DNA of 64,000 nt from Companilactobacillus futsaii JCM 17355 (GTDB lineage Bacteria > Bacillota > Bacilli > Lactobacillales > Lactobacillaceae), in the NCBI RefSeq assembly GCF_001435505.1, contig NZ_AZDO01000139.1:92437-156436 (forward strand), given 5' to 3'. The notes beneath the pieces were generated by a model that saw nothing but the letters and a program-made list of their open reading frames with translations, was not told where the DNA came from and made no database searches. Of the stretch, positions 5,836 to 14,067 are shown piece after piece (position 1 is the stretch's first letter; the number at the start of each line of letters is the position of its first letter). The position numbers and the translations under genes are program-made.

Positions 5836-8157
5836 TTATTTTTGATCCATCCAGTTCAATCTGGCGTCACTTTTAACTTTTAATCCTTTATAGATTGCTC
5901 CTGCACGGGTATGAACTTTCTTAAATCGATTAGTCATTTCTCTACCAAACTTCGTATTACTCATTTGATATTGAACGTTGTCTTCCGCCCATGATTTATA
6001 AAGTTTGTATAACTGACTAGCATTTATCGTGTATTCGGTACCTGTATCACAGGCCTCTGAAACAAATTGACTTAATACATCCATTTCCTCACGATATCCT
6101 TCACTCGCACTCTCTATCACTCGAGGAGTGTGGAGGCCATGTTGTTGCCACTTTAATGCACCATCAACAGCCCAATTAAGGATTCCAATTGATTCACGAG
6201 CAAGTTTGTACTTCAAGTCTTTATCGACTTTATCATCTGGAATCTGAACTAAAAATGGGATTAATCTAATACGTCTCCAAATACCATCATCAGTTCCACG
6301 AATTATAGGCTTGTGGTTAGTTGCCAGCCAGAGTTTAAATTCAGGTTCGAACTCGATTTCCTTACCGTATAATTGACGTGCTACAACTTTATCTCCACCA
6401 GTCAATTGCTTTACTAATCCTTCATCCATTCTTAAACCTTCGTTAGGTTCAGAACTGGTTACCAGTCTAGCTCCCGCCAGTCTGGCAATGTCCGAATTCG
6501 GACCACCAGAGTTTTGCTTAACCATGATTGAACTTGCTTGGATAGTCTTGGCATAAGTTCCAAGAATATTGCTAATCGTTTCAAGAAATACTGACTTACC
6601 GTTTCGACCGTTTCCATAGAGGATAAACATGATTTGTTCTTTGATTGAACCAGTCATTGAATATCCGACAGCTGTTTGAACGTAATCAATCAACTCTTGA
6701 TTGTGGTCAAATATCTGATCTAAGAATTTTATCCACTCATCGCAACCGGCTTTATCTGAATATTCAACGTTAGCCTCTTTGCTAAATAATTTAGTAATAT
6801 CGTGGTCATGCAACTCTCCACTTGCTAAATCGATGTAGCCATTTGAAACATTTAATAGTGTCTTATCGATATCGAACTCGTTTGGTGCTACTGGTACTCT
6901 GTGTTTAACCTCATCAGTAACAGCACGCTTAGCTGAATTACTTCGAGAATGCTTAACGAATTTATCGAAAGCTTTTTTGATAGCAGCTTCTTCTTTTTCC
7001 TCTGCATTAGCTGGGATTTCAATTTTTTCTTTTCCAATGCTTTCCGTCATAGCATCAATTAATTGATGTATTTTGCCTGATTGGTCAACTTCCCAGTAGC
7101 TGCCATTAAATATGTACCAGCAATTATTAATGTAAGAGTACTTAATTAAGTTGCCAAACTGATCAATCATTCTATCTGCTTCACCGGTATCATCCCAGGA
7201 ACGTTTAGGAAGTTCTTTAACTTCCTTAGGGTCCTTCATAAACTCTAGGTTGTAATGCTTGACCGTTCTGTGTTCCGGATTAGTAAATACATTGTTCGTG
7301 TCATTGATTGCTTTATTTAGGGTAGCAACACCATAAGTAGTCTTTCCTCGTTTCTCGTCCCACTTATGTCGATACAGTGTTGACTGTCTAAATATTGCAT
7401 CCATCTTTCCGAAGTCTTTGCCAGTCCAAAAGGCTAAGTAATTAGCTAGTGCTAAATCAGCTTCAGAGTGTGAACCGTAGATTTTCTCCCAACCACCATA
7501 CATAAGGGCTTTAAAATTCTCACCGCTCTTACTTTCTATGGCTTGCTTGATAATCTCGAATTCAGATAGATTATTAGGCTCTAAACTTGTGGAAGCATTC
7601 CGAATAGGTACAACCTTCTTATCAGCTAAATACTTGTCATATAACACGCTTATATCAGCTTTGTTGATAGTTTTATTACTGCCCAAATTCTTGCCTGTGA
7701 GGGCGAAAAAACGCCCCTCATCATACATCTCAATATTGTTCTTACGTCTTCGATTACCAGGAATCTCGCCTTTAAATATGATATGAATACCTGTTCCGGA
7801 TTGACTGACTTCGGTATATGAACGTGTCGCATTCATGAATTCCGATACAATGTTATCTTCATAGTCTCCTGAGCGATAACGCATGATGTCATCTTCCACA
7901 TGGTCAATATCGATACCGGCATATCCGTTTGCAAAGAAGAAAGATAATCCATCGAAATCCTTACTGTTTAATTTCAATTCTTCTAACGCATTATCGAAAG
8001 TAGTCCAGGTATTAGGATCGTTAGACTTCGCATTTTCTCCATTAATAGCGCTAAATGGAATCTTAGTATTTTTCTTTCGTTCTGGTACCCACTTGAGTTT
8101 GAATAGCCCCCACTGGGCTAGGTTACGCAATTCTTGTGGAATTTGTTCATAAGACAT
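5836..8157 (-). CDS. Phage primase-polymerase with SF3 (D5-like) helicase
   Basis: A 773-residue bifunctional replication protein. The N-terminal 180 residues are prim-pol-like: GLSFFFANGYAGIDIDHVEDD (about 70-90) supplies the acidic residues and SGTGIHIIFKG (120-130) the conserved His. A central D5_N-type region precedes a superfamily 3 helicase with Walker A YGNGRNGKS (514-522), a Walker B-like LVTSSEPNEG (566-574), and the LATNHKP...GIWRR segment (611-629). A winged-helix tail follows. It would open the origin, prime and unwind phage DNA. It ends next to the candidate origin and follows the DUF669, helicase and Sak4 genes. Confidence 0.85.
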   Translation of the reverse strand: MSYEQIPQELRNLAQWGLFKLKWVPERKKNTKIPFSAINGENAKSNDPNTWTTFDNALEELKLNSKDFDGLSFFFANGYAGIDIDHVEDDIMRYRSGDYEDNIVSEFMNATRSYTEVSQSGTGIHIIFKGEIPGNRRRKNNIEMYDEGRFFALTGKNLGSNKTINKADISVLYDKYLADKKVVPIRNASTSLEPNNLSEFEIIKQAIESKSGENFKALMYGGWEKIYGSHSEADLALANYLAFWTGKDFGKMDAIFRQSTLYRHKWDEKRGKTTYGVATLNKAINDTNNVFTNPEHRTVKHYNLEFMKDPKEVKELPKRSWDDTGEADRMIDQFGNLIKYSYINNCWYIFNGSYWEVDQSGKIHQLIDAMTESIGKEKIEIPANAEEKEEAAIKKAFDKFVKHSRSNSAKRAVTDEVKHRVPVAPNEFDIDKTLLNVSNGYIDLASGELHDHDITKLFSKEANVEYSDKAGCDEWIKFLDQIFDHNQELIDYVQTAVGYSMTGSIKEQIMFILYGNGRNGKSVFLETISNILGTYAKTIQASSIMVKQNSGGPNSDIARLAGARLVTSSEPNEGLRMDEGLVKQLTGGDKVVARQLYGKEIEFEPEFKLWLATNHKPIIRGTDDGIWRRIRLIPFLVQIPDDKVDKDLKYKLARESIGILNWAVDGALKWQQHGLHTPRVIESASEGYREEMDVLSQFVSEACDTGTEYTINASQLYKLYKSWAEDNVQYQMSNTKFGREMTNRFKKVHTRAGAIYKGLKVKSDARLNWMDQK

Positions 8158-8178
8158 CAGCTCTCCTCTTTTCTTAGA

Positions 8179-8721
8179 TTAAAATGGCAAATCTTCATCA
8201 GAAATGTCAATCGGTTTGTTATTAGCGTATGGATCACTACCGCTTGTCTTTGAATCTTTAAACTTATGTTGTACATCTGGGAATTTAGTAGTCTGAATGT
8301 TCCAAGGCGCTACTTGATTGACCTTAGTCGTCTTTCCGTTATATTCGTTATCTTCTTCTTTGACATAGACACTGACTGGCTTTCCTTCAATGGTTGCCAT
8401 GAATGCTTGAACGTTTGGAATATCAGTACCTTCTGGAATCTTGCAAGCATCTAGGATGTATTGGAATCCTTGCATATCGTATTGATTAGTAGCCTTGCGT
8501 TTCCAGTTATCCATGAATACAACACGATTGTGATACTTCTTTTGATTATCACTAACTCCATCTAGGTCATTTCTAACAACCAGTTTTAATTGAAGTGATT
8601 CAGCACCGTTCTTAGTTGCTCGTTCCTGGGCTGATTGAATAATCATTTCATAATTATCTGTTGGTAATGGTTTGAAATCTTGTTCCTTGTTTTCTGAATA
8701 GTCTGTTGTAATAAATGACAT
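8179..8721 (-). CDS. DUF669 phage protein, probable single-strand DNA-binding role
   Basis: This 180-residue protein has the features of DUF669: N-terminal PLPTDNYEMIIQSA, a central beta-rich KLVVRNDL...NRVVFMDNWKR, and YDMQGFQYILDACKIPEG. It ends with the acidic tail SDEDLPF. An acidic end of this kind (DLPF) is typical of single-strand DNA-binding proteins. DUF669 genes regularly sit between a helicase and a primase in Firmicute phages, as here. Binding of single-stranded DNA is inferred from the tail and the context. Confidence 0.7.
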   Translation of the reverse strand: MSFITTDYSENKEQDFKPLPTDNYEMIIQSAQERATKNGAESLQLKLVVRNDLDGVSDNQKKYHNRVVFMDNWKRKATNQYDMQGFQYILDACKIPEGTDIPNVQAFMATIEGKPVSVYVKEEDNEYNGKTTKVNQVAPWNIQTTKFPDVQHKFKDSKTSGSDPYANNKPIDISDEDLPF

Positions 8722-8741
8722 TTAATTTGTCTCCTTAAAAT

Positions 8742-10097
8742 TTATTGATGTACGAAGCCTCTGTTCTTTGCTTGAAAGAATGCCCACCCAGGTTTGTAGC
8801 CACGGGCTTTACCAATCTTTTGCAAATCTCGATAACTAGTAGCATCTTGAGGTTTCATTTGGCTATATCTAACTTGTTCGTAGTCTGTTTTGAAATGAAA
8901 ATCTTTACCAATTTTCTCGACTTTAACGTTCTTATCGACTTTCATTTCTTTGTTCTCCACACCAATCACGTACCCACATATTGGACATGTGCTGTATGCG
9001 GCTGGAATCACTGCAAAGCAATGTGGACATGTTCTAATAGCTGTCCCACCGCTCTCGCTTTTTTTCTTTGGACGCCCCTCTAAACTCCAACTTCTGGGAG
9101 TGTCGGGTAATCCAAATCTTGTGTAGTTAGCAACATGATCAATAATCGTTGCCGTTTTATTTGGACGATATCTCATGCAACGCATTGATTGCTGAATGAA
9201 TAACGATAGTGACTCGGTAGGACGTAGCATTATTACTGTTTGACAATCTGGAACGTCCACACCTTCACCGTACAGCTCAGCATTGACCAGGATTGTTACT
9301 TTGCCATTTCTAAAATCATCCATGACTTGCTTGCGTTTATCTTTTGGTGTCTTACCATCGACTTGTAGTGCTTTAAAACCGGCATTATTAAATTCCTTTG
9401 CGACCTTGATACTTGATTCAACGTTGTGTGTATAGATGATAGTTTTAGTATTACTAGCGACTCGCTTATATGTTTTAATGACATCCCCATAGATGATGTT
9501 CTTGGATGCACTATCCATAGATTTGGAACTAAAATCGCCAGTTGAATTTTTCTTCAATTTCTTATCATCAATCAGCTTGACCGAGTAATATTCATAAGGT
9601 GCCAAGAAATTATTATCAATTAACCAATCAATCTGTGGACCTAGTATTAGATCATCAAATACTTTTGATAGCCCTTGTCCGGATAATCTAATAGGTGTAG
9701 CTGTGAATCCCACAACGTTAGCTTGCTTAAAATAATCAAATATTCGAGTATATGATTTAGCTAGTGCATGGTGGCATTCGTCAACAAGAATCAACTGCGG
9801 TTTGTCTAATTTTTCCAGTCTTCTCGTTACCGTTTGGACCATACCCACATAGCAGAGTTTCATATTCACTCCATACGCCTTGAACGTACTTTTAACTTGT
9901 TCAACAATTTCACGCCTGTGAACGATGAATAGAACGTTGTTTTGCTTATCAGTTGCACCTTTGGCAATGGCTGCCATCGTTACCGTCTTACCTGAACCAG
10001 CTGGGGATTGAACCACTACATTGTGATTACCGTGAACTAAGGAATTCTTTAAATCGTTGATCAGCTTGTTTTGATAGTTTCTAAGAATGAATGTCAT
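8742..10097 (-). CDS. SF2 DEAD/DEAH-type helicase with C-terminal zinc finger
   Basis: A 451-residue RecG/RadD-like superfamily 2 helicase. Motif I is SPAGSGKT (31-38), motif II DECHH (106-110), motif III FTATP, and motif VI is within QQSMRCMRYRP. The C-terminus has a four-Cys zinc finger (CPHC...CPIC). It overlaps the Sak4-like gene by four bases. In lactic phages this gene accompanies DUF669 and the primase, and is thought to remodel replication or recombination intermediates. Confidence 0.85.
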   Translation of the reverse strand: MTFILRNYQNKLINDLKNSLVHGNHNVVVQSPAGSGKTVTMAAIAKGATDKQNNVLFIVHRREIVEQVKSTFKAYGVNMKLCYVGMVQTVTRRLEKLDKPQLILVDECHHALAKSYTRIFDYFKQANVVGFTATPIRLSGQGLSKVFDDLILGPQIDWLIDNNFLAPYEYYSVKLIDDKKLKKNSTGDFSSKSMDSASKNIIYGDVIKTYKRVASNTKTIIYTHNVESSIKVAKEFNNAGFKALQVDGKTPKDKRKQVMDDFRNGKVTILVNAELYGEGVDVPDCQTVIMLRPTESLSLFIQQSMRCMRYRPNKTATIIDHVANYTRFGLPDTPRSWSLEGRPKKKSESGGTAIRTCPHCFAVIPAAYSTCPICGYVIGVENKEMKVDKNVKVEKIGKDFHFKTDYEQVRYSQMKPQDATSYRDLQKIGKARGYKPGWAFFQAKNRGFVHQ

Positions 10098-10786
10098 TCG
10101 GCATCTGTGGGCTTAGTTCCCCACTTAAACAAGTCTTCAATAGCACAAGCTTTTCTATCATCTAATCGATTCTTGGCATAAATCCCATCGTTACCTTCTA
10201 GGATTACTCCACGCTTGCCAGTATCAGGATTGACCATCACACGACCAACTACATCGGTTAATCCCATGAATGTATCTCTAACTGAATCTCTAAGCTGTGG
10301 ACTATATTGGTCGAATGTTTGCCCAGTCATGGAAGTGAAATCATTTTGAGTTTCCCAAGCGGTTACTAGGATATTAATAGGTAGCTTATAAAATGAATCA
10401 ATCACACGAATGAAGAAATTTGTCCATCCCGAATAATCTTGTAATTCGTTTCTAATACCGCTTTTTGAGTTTCGACCTTGTTCAATGAACCAAGCTTTTT
10501 CCAAGGCTGATACATTATCTAAAATCAAGTTATTGAATCCCGTTAATTCCTTAGGTAGTTCTGTCACTAGTCTCGCTAGTTCCTTAGTAGGAATCGATTT
10601 ATCAAACGTTTCTGCTTCGATATTATCTAAACCACCCAGGACTTTTTCAGAATTATCAAACGGGACAATGATCGATTTACCTGTTAAATATTTAGCTGTT
10701 GATGTCTTACCTGTTCCAGGTTTGCCGTAAATTGCGACTCGAAATTTATCCGTTTTAGAAACATCTTTCATTGAATGTAATGTCAT
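10094..10786 (-). CDS. Sak4-like RecA-type ATPase (phage recombination)
   Basis: A 230-residue AAA/RecA-fold NTPase with Walker A YGKPGTGKTS near residue 20 and a hydrophobic beta strand ending NLILDNVSA as Walker B. This pattern is shared with phage Sak4 proteins, single-strand annealing or RecA-like recombinases working with a phage single-strand binding protein. It sits between Gp157 and the SF2 helicase with overlapping ends (ATGA to the helicase), typical of Lactobacillus and Lactococcus phages. Confidence 0.75.
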   Translation of the reverse strand: MTLHSMKDVSKTDKFRVAIYGKPGTGKTSTAKYLTGKSIIVPFDNSEKVLGGLDNIEAETFDKSIPTKELARLVTELPKELTGFNNLILDNVSALEKAWFIEQGRNSKSGIRNELQDYSGWTNFFIRVIDSFYKLPINILVTAWETQNDFTSMTGQTFDQYSPQLRDSVRDTFMGLTDVVGRVMVNPDTGKRGVILEGNDGIYAKNRLDDRKACAIEDLFKWGTKPTDAE

Positions 10787-11275
10787 CTATCTATACCGTA
10801 AAGATGAACCTTGAATTAACTCTGCACCTGGAACATCTTTTCCTTCCTTTAGCATTTGTTTGATTCTTGACTTATCTGGCACTGTAGTAGTCTTTCCCAA
10901 ATATGCCGGAATCTCACCCTCATCAAAGATTCTTAATGCTGGTGTATTATTTTGGATGTAGATGGTAAACTCAGGAGTTTTAATTTTTGATTGTCCGGTT
11001 GATTCCATTGCTTCTTGCAGATTGCCTTTTAAATTCTTTCTGTTTCTAGCAATCGATGCAGCTCTATCAGTTAGGCGTTTAGCCTCTTCTTTAAGAGCTT
11101 TCTCATCTTTTGCTAACTCTTTATCGACTTTTGCATATCCGACTGCTTTGTCTTCGATTGCATCTGTGATACTGTCCATCGTGTCGCTGAATAGTTGTGG
11201 GTCTGTTTCTTCTGCAAGCTCAGCTAACTGTAGATACTTGCCTGTTAGATCATATAAAGTTGCCATTAAACTCAT
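10787..11275 (-). CDS. Siphovirus Gp157 family protein
   Basis: A 162-residue protein matching Gp157. The N-terminus (TLYDLTGKYLQLAELAEE) is helical, a long coiled coil follows (KVDKELAKDEKALKEEAKRL), then a C-terminal beta part with STGQSKIKTPEFTIYIQNN and VPDKSRIKQMLKEGKDVPGA. Gp157 was associated with phage resistance in Streptococcus thermophilus when expressed in the host. Its molecular role is unknown. It opens the recombination/replication gene set. Confidence 0.85.
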   Translation of the reverse strand: MSLMATLYDLTGKYLQLAELAEETDPQLFSDTMDSITDAIEDKAVGYAKVDKELAKDEKALKEEAKRLTDRAASIARNRKNLKGNLQEAMESTGQSKIKTPEFTIYIQNNTPALRIFDEGEIPAYLGKTTTVPDKSRIKQMLKEGKDVPGAELIQGSSLRYR

Positions 11276-11301
11276 TCCCCTCTCGTGGTATACTTAAATT
11301 G

Positions 11302-11490
11302 TTAATTAATATATTGATTGTCCGTTCTGATTGCCGTCAGGATGGACTTTTTTTGTTTCTCCAAATCGTTAGCTGCTGAAATATATTTGTTGCGATTGTG
11401 CTCGGATGAAATAAATCTAAACCACAATTGCTTACTTCTATACTTCATAGCCAGCTCAATCAATCTGTTTAACTGCTCACTGATTGTCAC
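11302..11490 (-). CDS. Small phage protein, 62 residues, GTG start
   Basis: The start is taken at GTG 11490 because AGGAGG lies 8 bases upstream; the open frame extends a little further. It is a helical basic protein without recognisable motifs. It lies between Gp157 and two other coiled-coil proteins in the coupled early run. Confidence 0.45.
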   Translation of the reverse strand: MTISEQLNRLIELAMKYRSKQLWFRFISSEHNRNKYISAANDLEKQKKSILTAIRTDNQYIN

Positions 11491-11504
11491 TCTCTCACCT
11501 CCTC

Positions 11505-11762
11505 TCAAGCGTAGTAGTGCTCAAAAGCTTCTCTAACTACTGTTTCAGCTCTAGCCTTATCAATCATCAAATCATCTCGATAATGCTTTAAACGCTCAAT
11601 GTGATAGGTTAATGATTGATTATCAATCCCTTGCATACTTTCCACATACTTCTTAGCTTCGTACGTTTCAATCTGTTCGGACTTACGTCCAATTTCTTCA
11701 CCGATTCGAACGAACTCATCTAAGGCATTCTCAATCGCTACCACGTCTTTATTAATTGCCAT
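11505..11762 (-). CDS. Small coiled-coil phage protein
   Basis: The start is at MAINKDVV (ATG 11762), 8 bases after GAGGAGG, overlapping the upstream gene by 11 bases. The protein of about 85 residues is almost entirely helical with heptad spacing, suggesting a coiled coil. The function is unknown. Confidence 0.5.
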   Translation of the reverse strand: MAINKDVVAIENALDEFVRIGEEIGRKSEQIETYEAKKYVESMQGIDNQSLTYHIERLKHYRDDLMIDKARAETVVREAFEHYYA

Positions 11763-11994
11763 TGATTGCCTCCTCAAATAATTTAATGATTGATTGTTCA
11801 ATCAAATCACATTTTCTCTCGTTTCTGTCTGATTCTTCTTGAAGTCTGAGAATGCTATTGAAATAAGCTTCTCTGTCATCATCAGTTTCAGCATTAGCAT
11901 GAAGCTGTCGCTGCTCACTCATCAAACAGCCATCATATTCAATCGTTCTGCTGATACGTTTGTGTTCATCAAGTAGTTTGCTTAATTCTTCCAT
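11752..11994 (-). CDS. Small acidic helical phage protein
   Basis: An 80-residue, charged, predicted coiled-coil protein starting MEELSKLLDEHKR after GGAGGATATCACA. It ends inside the start region of the next small gene. No family is recognised. The pair of consecutive coiled-coil proteins may act together, but this is only suggested by proximity. Confidence 0.5.
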   Translation of the reverse strand: MEELSKLLDEHKRISRTIEYDGCLMSEQRQLHANAETDDDREAYFNSILRLQEESDRNERKCDLIEQSIIKLFEEAINGN

Positions 11995-12006
11995 TGTGAT
12001 ATCCTC

Positions 12007-12762
12007 CTAAACTTCTTCTTTTATGAACTTGTCGATTGAAAATGTTTTGTTAAGAATGATTAACTGATTTTCTGAGAATTGTTGAGCCTTTTCCTTGTTA
12101 ACAATTTCAAAGTTTCCATCTTTAGTCTTTAGATATTGATTGTCAGAAAACTTTAATCGAAATTTTGGCTCTTCAAACTCAATTTGGCTTGAATAAAAAA
12201 TCTTAACTATGAGCTTGTCCATTTCTCGTCTTGACTTACCGTTGTTTCGCATACTTTCGTAATACATTTTGTTAAGCGGTGAATTGCGATCATACCTGTC
12301 AGCTATGAATTTAAAAATGTAAGACAGCTCAGTGTTACGATTTTTATACTCAATGACTTTCTTTCCCAAAGCTTCAAACTCACGTGGAATTAATAAAACA
12401 CGATTGCTAGCCGGTTTATTCTGAGCTTTCAAAGTAGTTGATTTCCTCTGATTTCTTGACATATATTTGTCAATTACACTTTGAACTTCACTTGGTTTAG
12501 TCATTTTTAATAATTCAGATTTGCTGATGTTTGACAGAATCACTTTTGCACTTTGAGGCTCCATGCTTCTGTAGACTTTATAAGCTGAATTTCTAACTCG
12601 TAAGCTTTCCTCAAAGGTTTGACACTTCATTTTTCTCTGGCCTTTTATTACTTTCGGAAATGCTGCTACAAAGCCATTGCTCATTTTGTCCAAGTAAACT
12701 CCTGGCACTCCAGTTTCTGAATCAATTGTTTCGAAAATACTTTTCATTTTTGGTCCTCTCAT
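12007..12762 (-). CDS. Phage protein with possible AP2/Arm-like N-terminal DNA-binding domain
   Basis: A 251-residue basic protein; GGAGG lies 9 bases before its ATG. Residues about 15-55 (GVPGVYLDKMSNGFVAAFP...FEESLRVRNSAY) are like the small three-stranded AP2/integrase-arm fold that binds DNA. The remainder is helical and lysine-rich, with no nuclease or transposase motif visible. Homing endonucleases sometimes carry AP2 domains, but no catalytic part is seen. Function unknown. Confidence 0.5.
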   Translation of the reverse strand: MRGPKMKSIFETIDSETGVPGVYLDKMSNGFVAAFPKVIKGQRKMKCQTFEESLRVRNSAYKVYRSMEPQSAKVILSNISKSELLKMTKPSEVQSVIDKYMSRNQRKSTTLKAQNKPASNRVLLIPREFEALGKKVIEYKNRNTELSYIFKFIADRYDRNSPLNKMYYESMRNNGKSRREMDKLIVKIFYSSQIEFEEPKFRLKFSDNQYLKTKDGNFEIVNKEKAQQFSENQLIILNKTFSIDKFIKEEV

Positions 12763-12865
12763 TTCGTTTATCCTCCGTTAATTTATCGTCAATCATTACG
12801 TCATAGGCTTCACAATCGCCATTTGGATCATAATCGGTGTCAGTTTTAATTTCTAAGTTGTCCAT
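12722..12865 (-). CDS. Small acidic phage protein, 47 residues
   Basis: Starts MDNLEIKTDTDYDPNG after AAGGAGAAATTTAA and ends 41 bases inside the next gene in a different frame. The good ribosome site and the coupled overlap support it. The first 30 residues are strongly acidic. Function unknown. Confidence 0.45.
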   Translation of the reverse strand: MDNLEIKTDTDYDPNGDCEAYDVMIDDKLTEDKRNERTKNEKYFRNN

Positions 12866-12917
12866 TTAAATTTCTCCTTCTTTGATATAATCTTCCTTGA
12901 GAAAGGAAGTGATAATA

Positions 12918-13238
12918 ATGGAGCTTTCTAAAGAACAGATCGAATTACTCAAACAAGTCAAGAATGGAACAATCAGCACTGATACTGATTACTATTTCGA
13001 CAATCAAATACTTCAAGACTTGATGTATAAAGATAAATTAATTGATCCTCATTTAATTTGGAGTAAAAAATACGATGCCCTTGTACCAGATGCTTATAAA
13101 TTGACTGTAACGGGTCAAAACGAACTTTCTAAATCTCTGGAAAAAAAGAACAGCAACTGGAAAGATAAAATTCTTTATCCAATAATAACCGGAACGGTGA
13201 CTGGTGTTATTGGTTACCTACTTGGTAAATTTGGCTAG
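12918..13238 (+). CDS. Winged-helix-like protein with C-terminal membrane anchor, antisense to the early operon
   Basis: About 106 residues from MELSKEQIE. The start was chosen for GGAAGTGATAAT just upstream; a TATAAT box lies at 12886-12891. Residues 1-75 look like a small winged helix (KQVKNG..., then DAYKLTVTGQNEL). The end (about 85-106, LYPIITGTVTGVIGYLLGKF) is one membrane segment. It is the only plus-strand gene between the repressor and the left edge. A separate promoter inside an oppositely transcribed block suggests expression in the lysogen (a moron) or a regulatory antisense role. The function is unknown. Confidence 0.6.
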   Translation: MELSKEQIELLKQVKNGTISTDTDYYFDNQILQDLMYKDKLIDPHLIWSKKYDALVPDAYKLTVTGQNELSKSLEKKNSNWKDKILYPIITGTVTGVIGYLLGKFG

Positions 13239-13310
13239 TACATACCCTAAAATCAACCATATTATTCCCGATATTATGCTTGGTAACACTTTGCTTAATT
13301 TATTTTTCAT
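13218..13310 (-). CDS. 30-residue hydrophobic peptide, toxin-like
   Basis: Starts MKNKLSKVLPSIISG after a perfect GGAGGTAACCAT site and ends KFTK. It has a short basic head, one membrane segment with an early Pro and Gly, and a basic tail. Its last 21 bases overlap the convergent plus-strand gene. The layout (short hydrophobic peptide, strong ribosome site, convergent partner) recalls type I toxins of the Fst kind, but no antitoxin RNA is shown. It could equally be an ordinary small phage membrane peptide. Confidence 0.45.
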   Translation of the reverse strand: MKNKLSKVLPSIISGIIWLILGYVLAKFTK

Positions 13311-13346
13311 ATGGTTACCTCCTCTGATATAATTAATTTATTTAAA

Positions 13347-13484
13347 CTATAAAAGCACGAAAACAATATAGATCCAGCAAAGTACTGATATTCCTTGTAA
13401 AATCATTCCTACTACTTCCCAGTCAAAATCGAAATTTCTAAGCCACTCATGTATTCCTGTGATGGCTTTTTTTAATGCACTCAT
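13347..13484 (-). CDS. Small membrane peptide, 45 residues
   Basis: The start is at MSALKKAI, after GAGGAGGGATGTT. An amphipathic head contains two Trp (HEWLRNFDFDWE), followed by a single hydrophobic segment reaching the C-terminus. It is one of three consecutive tiny membrane genes in this part of the prophage. Function unknown. Confidence 0.45.
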   Translation of the reverse strand: MSALKKAITGIHEWLRNFDFDWEVVGMILQGISVLCWIYIVFVLL

Positions 13485-13495
13485 AACATCCCTCC

Positions 13496-13621
13496 TCACA
13501 TATAAAAGTCTGTATATTTTTTTAGCCACTTTTTTAATCCACCAGCCTTAGTAAGCTGGTAAGTCGCGAACCAGACTAAGATTGGTAACCATATAATCAT
13601 TGGTACTGGAATACTTCTCAT
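13496..13621 (-). CDS. Small membrane peptide, 41 residues
   Basis: Begins MRSIPVPMIIWLPILVWF (hydrophobic from the start) and ends in a basic tail (LKKWLKKYTDFYM). GGGAG lies 11 bases upstream. It is separated by only 11 bases from the next small membrane gene. The profile fits an N-in/C-in or N-out single-pass peptide. Function unknown. Confidence 0.45.
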   Translation of the reverse strand: MRSIPVPMIIWLPILVWFATYQLTKAGGLKKWLKKYTDFYM

Positions 13622-13649
13622 AAAATTTATGCTCCCACGCTTTGTTTTT

Positions 13650-13886
13650 TTATTTATTTCTAATAAAATCGTCTATTTCCTGTGGATCATATAATTTCGT
13701 TCCACCAACTATGTGAAACGGTAAATCTGGTAGGTTCTCTCTAATTGTGCTATCAGCCATTGATAAGTAATTAGGTAGGTCCTTAGTTCTTAACCACCGA
13801 CGCGACACAGCTTTGGTTACTGATTTTTGCAATTCTTCAAACTGCTGTTTATTCAGTTCTAATGGTTTCGTTTGAATTTCATCCAT
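13650..13886 (-). CDS. Excisionase/MerR-like helix-turn-helix phage protein
   Basis: A 78-residue protein. Residues about 30-76 (RRWLRTKDLPNYLSMADSTIRENL, then FHIVGGTKLYDPQEIDDFIR) have the winged-helix form of MerR/excisionase or DUF771-type proteins, where the wing contacts DNA. The gene lies next to the antirepressor in the lytic transcript, where excision and control genes are expected. Whether it directs excision by the integrase is unproven. Confidence 0.6.
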   Translation of the reverse strand: MDEIQTKPLELNKQQFEELQKSVTKAVSRRWLRTKDLPNYLSMADSTIRENLPDLPFHIVGGTKLYDPQEIDDFIRNK

Positions 13887-14067
13887 TGGTTAGACCTCCT
13901 TCAACAAACCCTTGATCAATAGCCCATTGGGTTGCATTACCCTGTTTATCAATAAAATTAGCTTCAATAAGTTTTTTATATAACTCTGCTTTACTTAAAT
14001 TAAATCCTTGTTTTCTTGTAAACTTGTAAGCATCTTCCACTAAGGGTGGATAAATAATATTAGTCAT
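13879..14067 (-). CDS. Small phage protein, 62 residues
   Basis: The start is at MTNIIYPP, whose ATG overlaps the stop of the antirepressor gene (TAATG). The protein is mostly helical with an ELYKKLIEANFID...ATQWAIDQGFV segment resembling part of antirepressor-associated phage proteins. It overlaps the following excisionase-like gene by 8 bases. Function unknown. Confidence 0.5.
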   Translation of the reverse strand: MTNIIYPPLVEDAYKFTRKQGFNLSKAELYKKLIEANFIDKQGNATQWAIDQGFVEGGLTNG

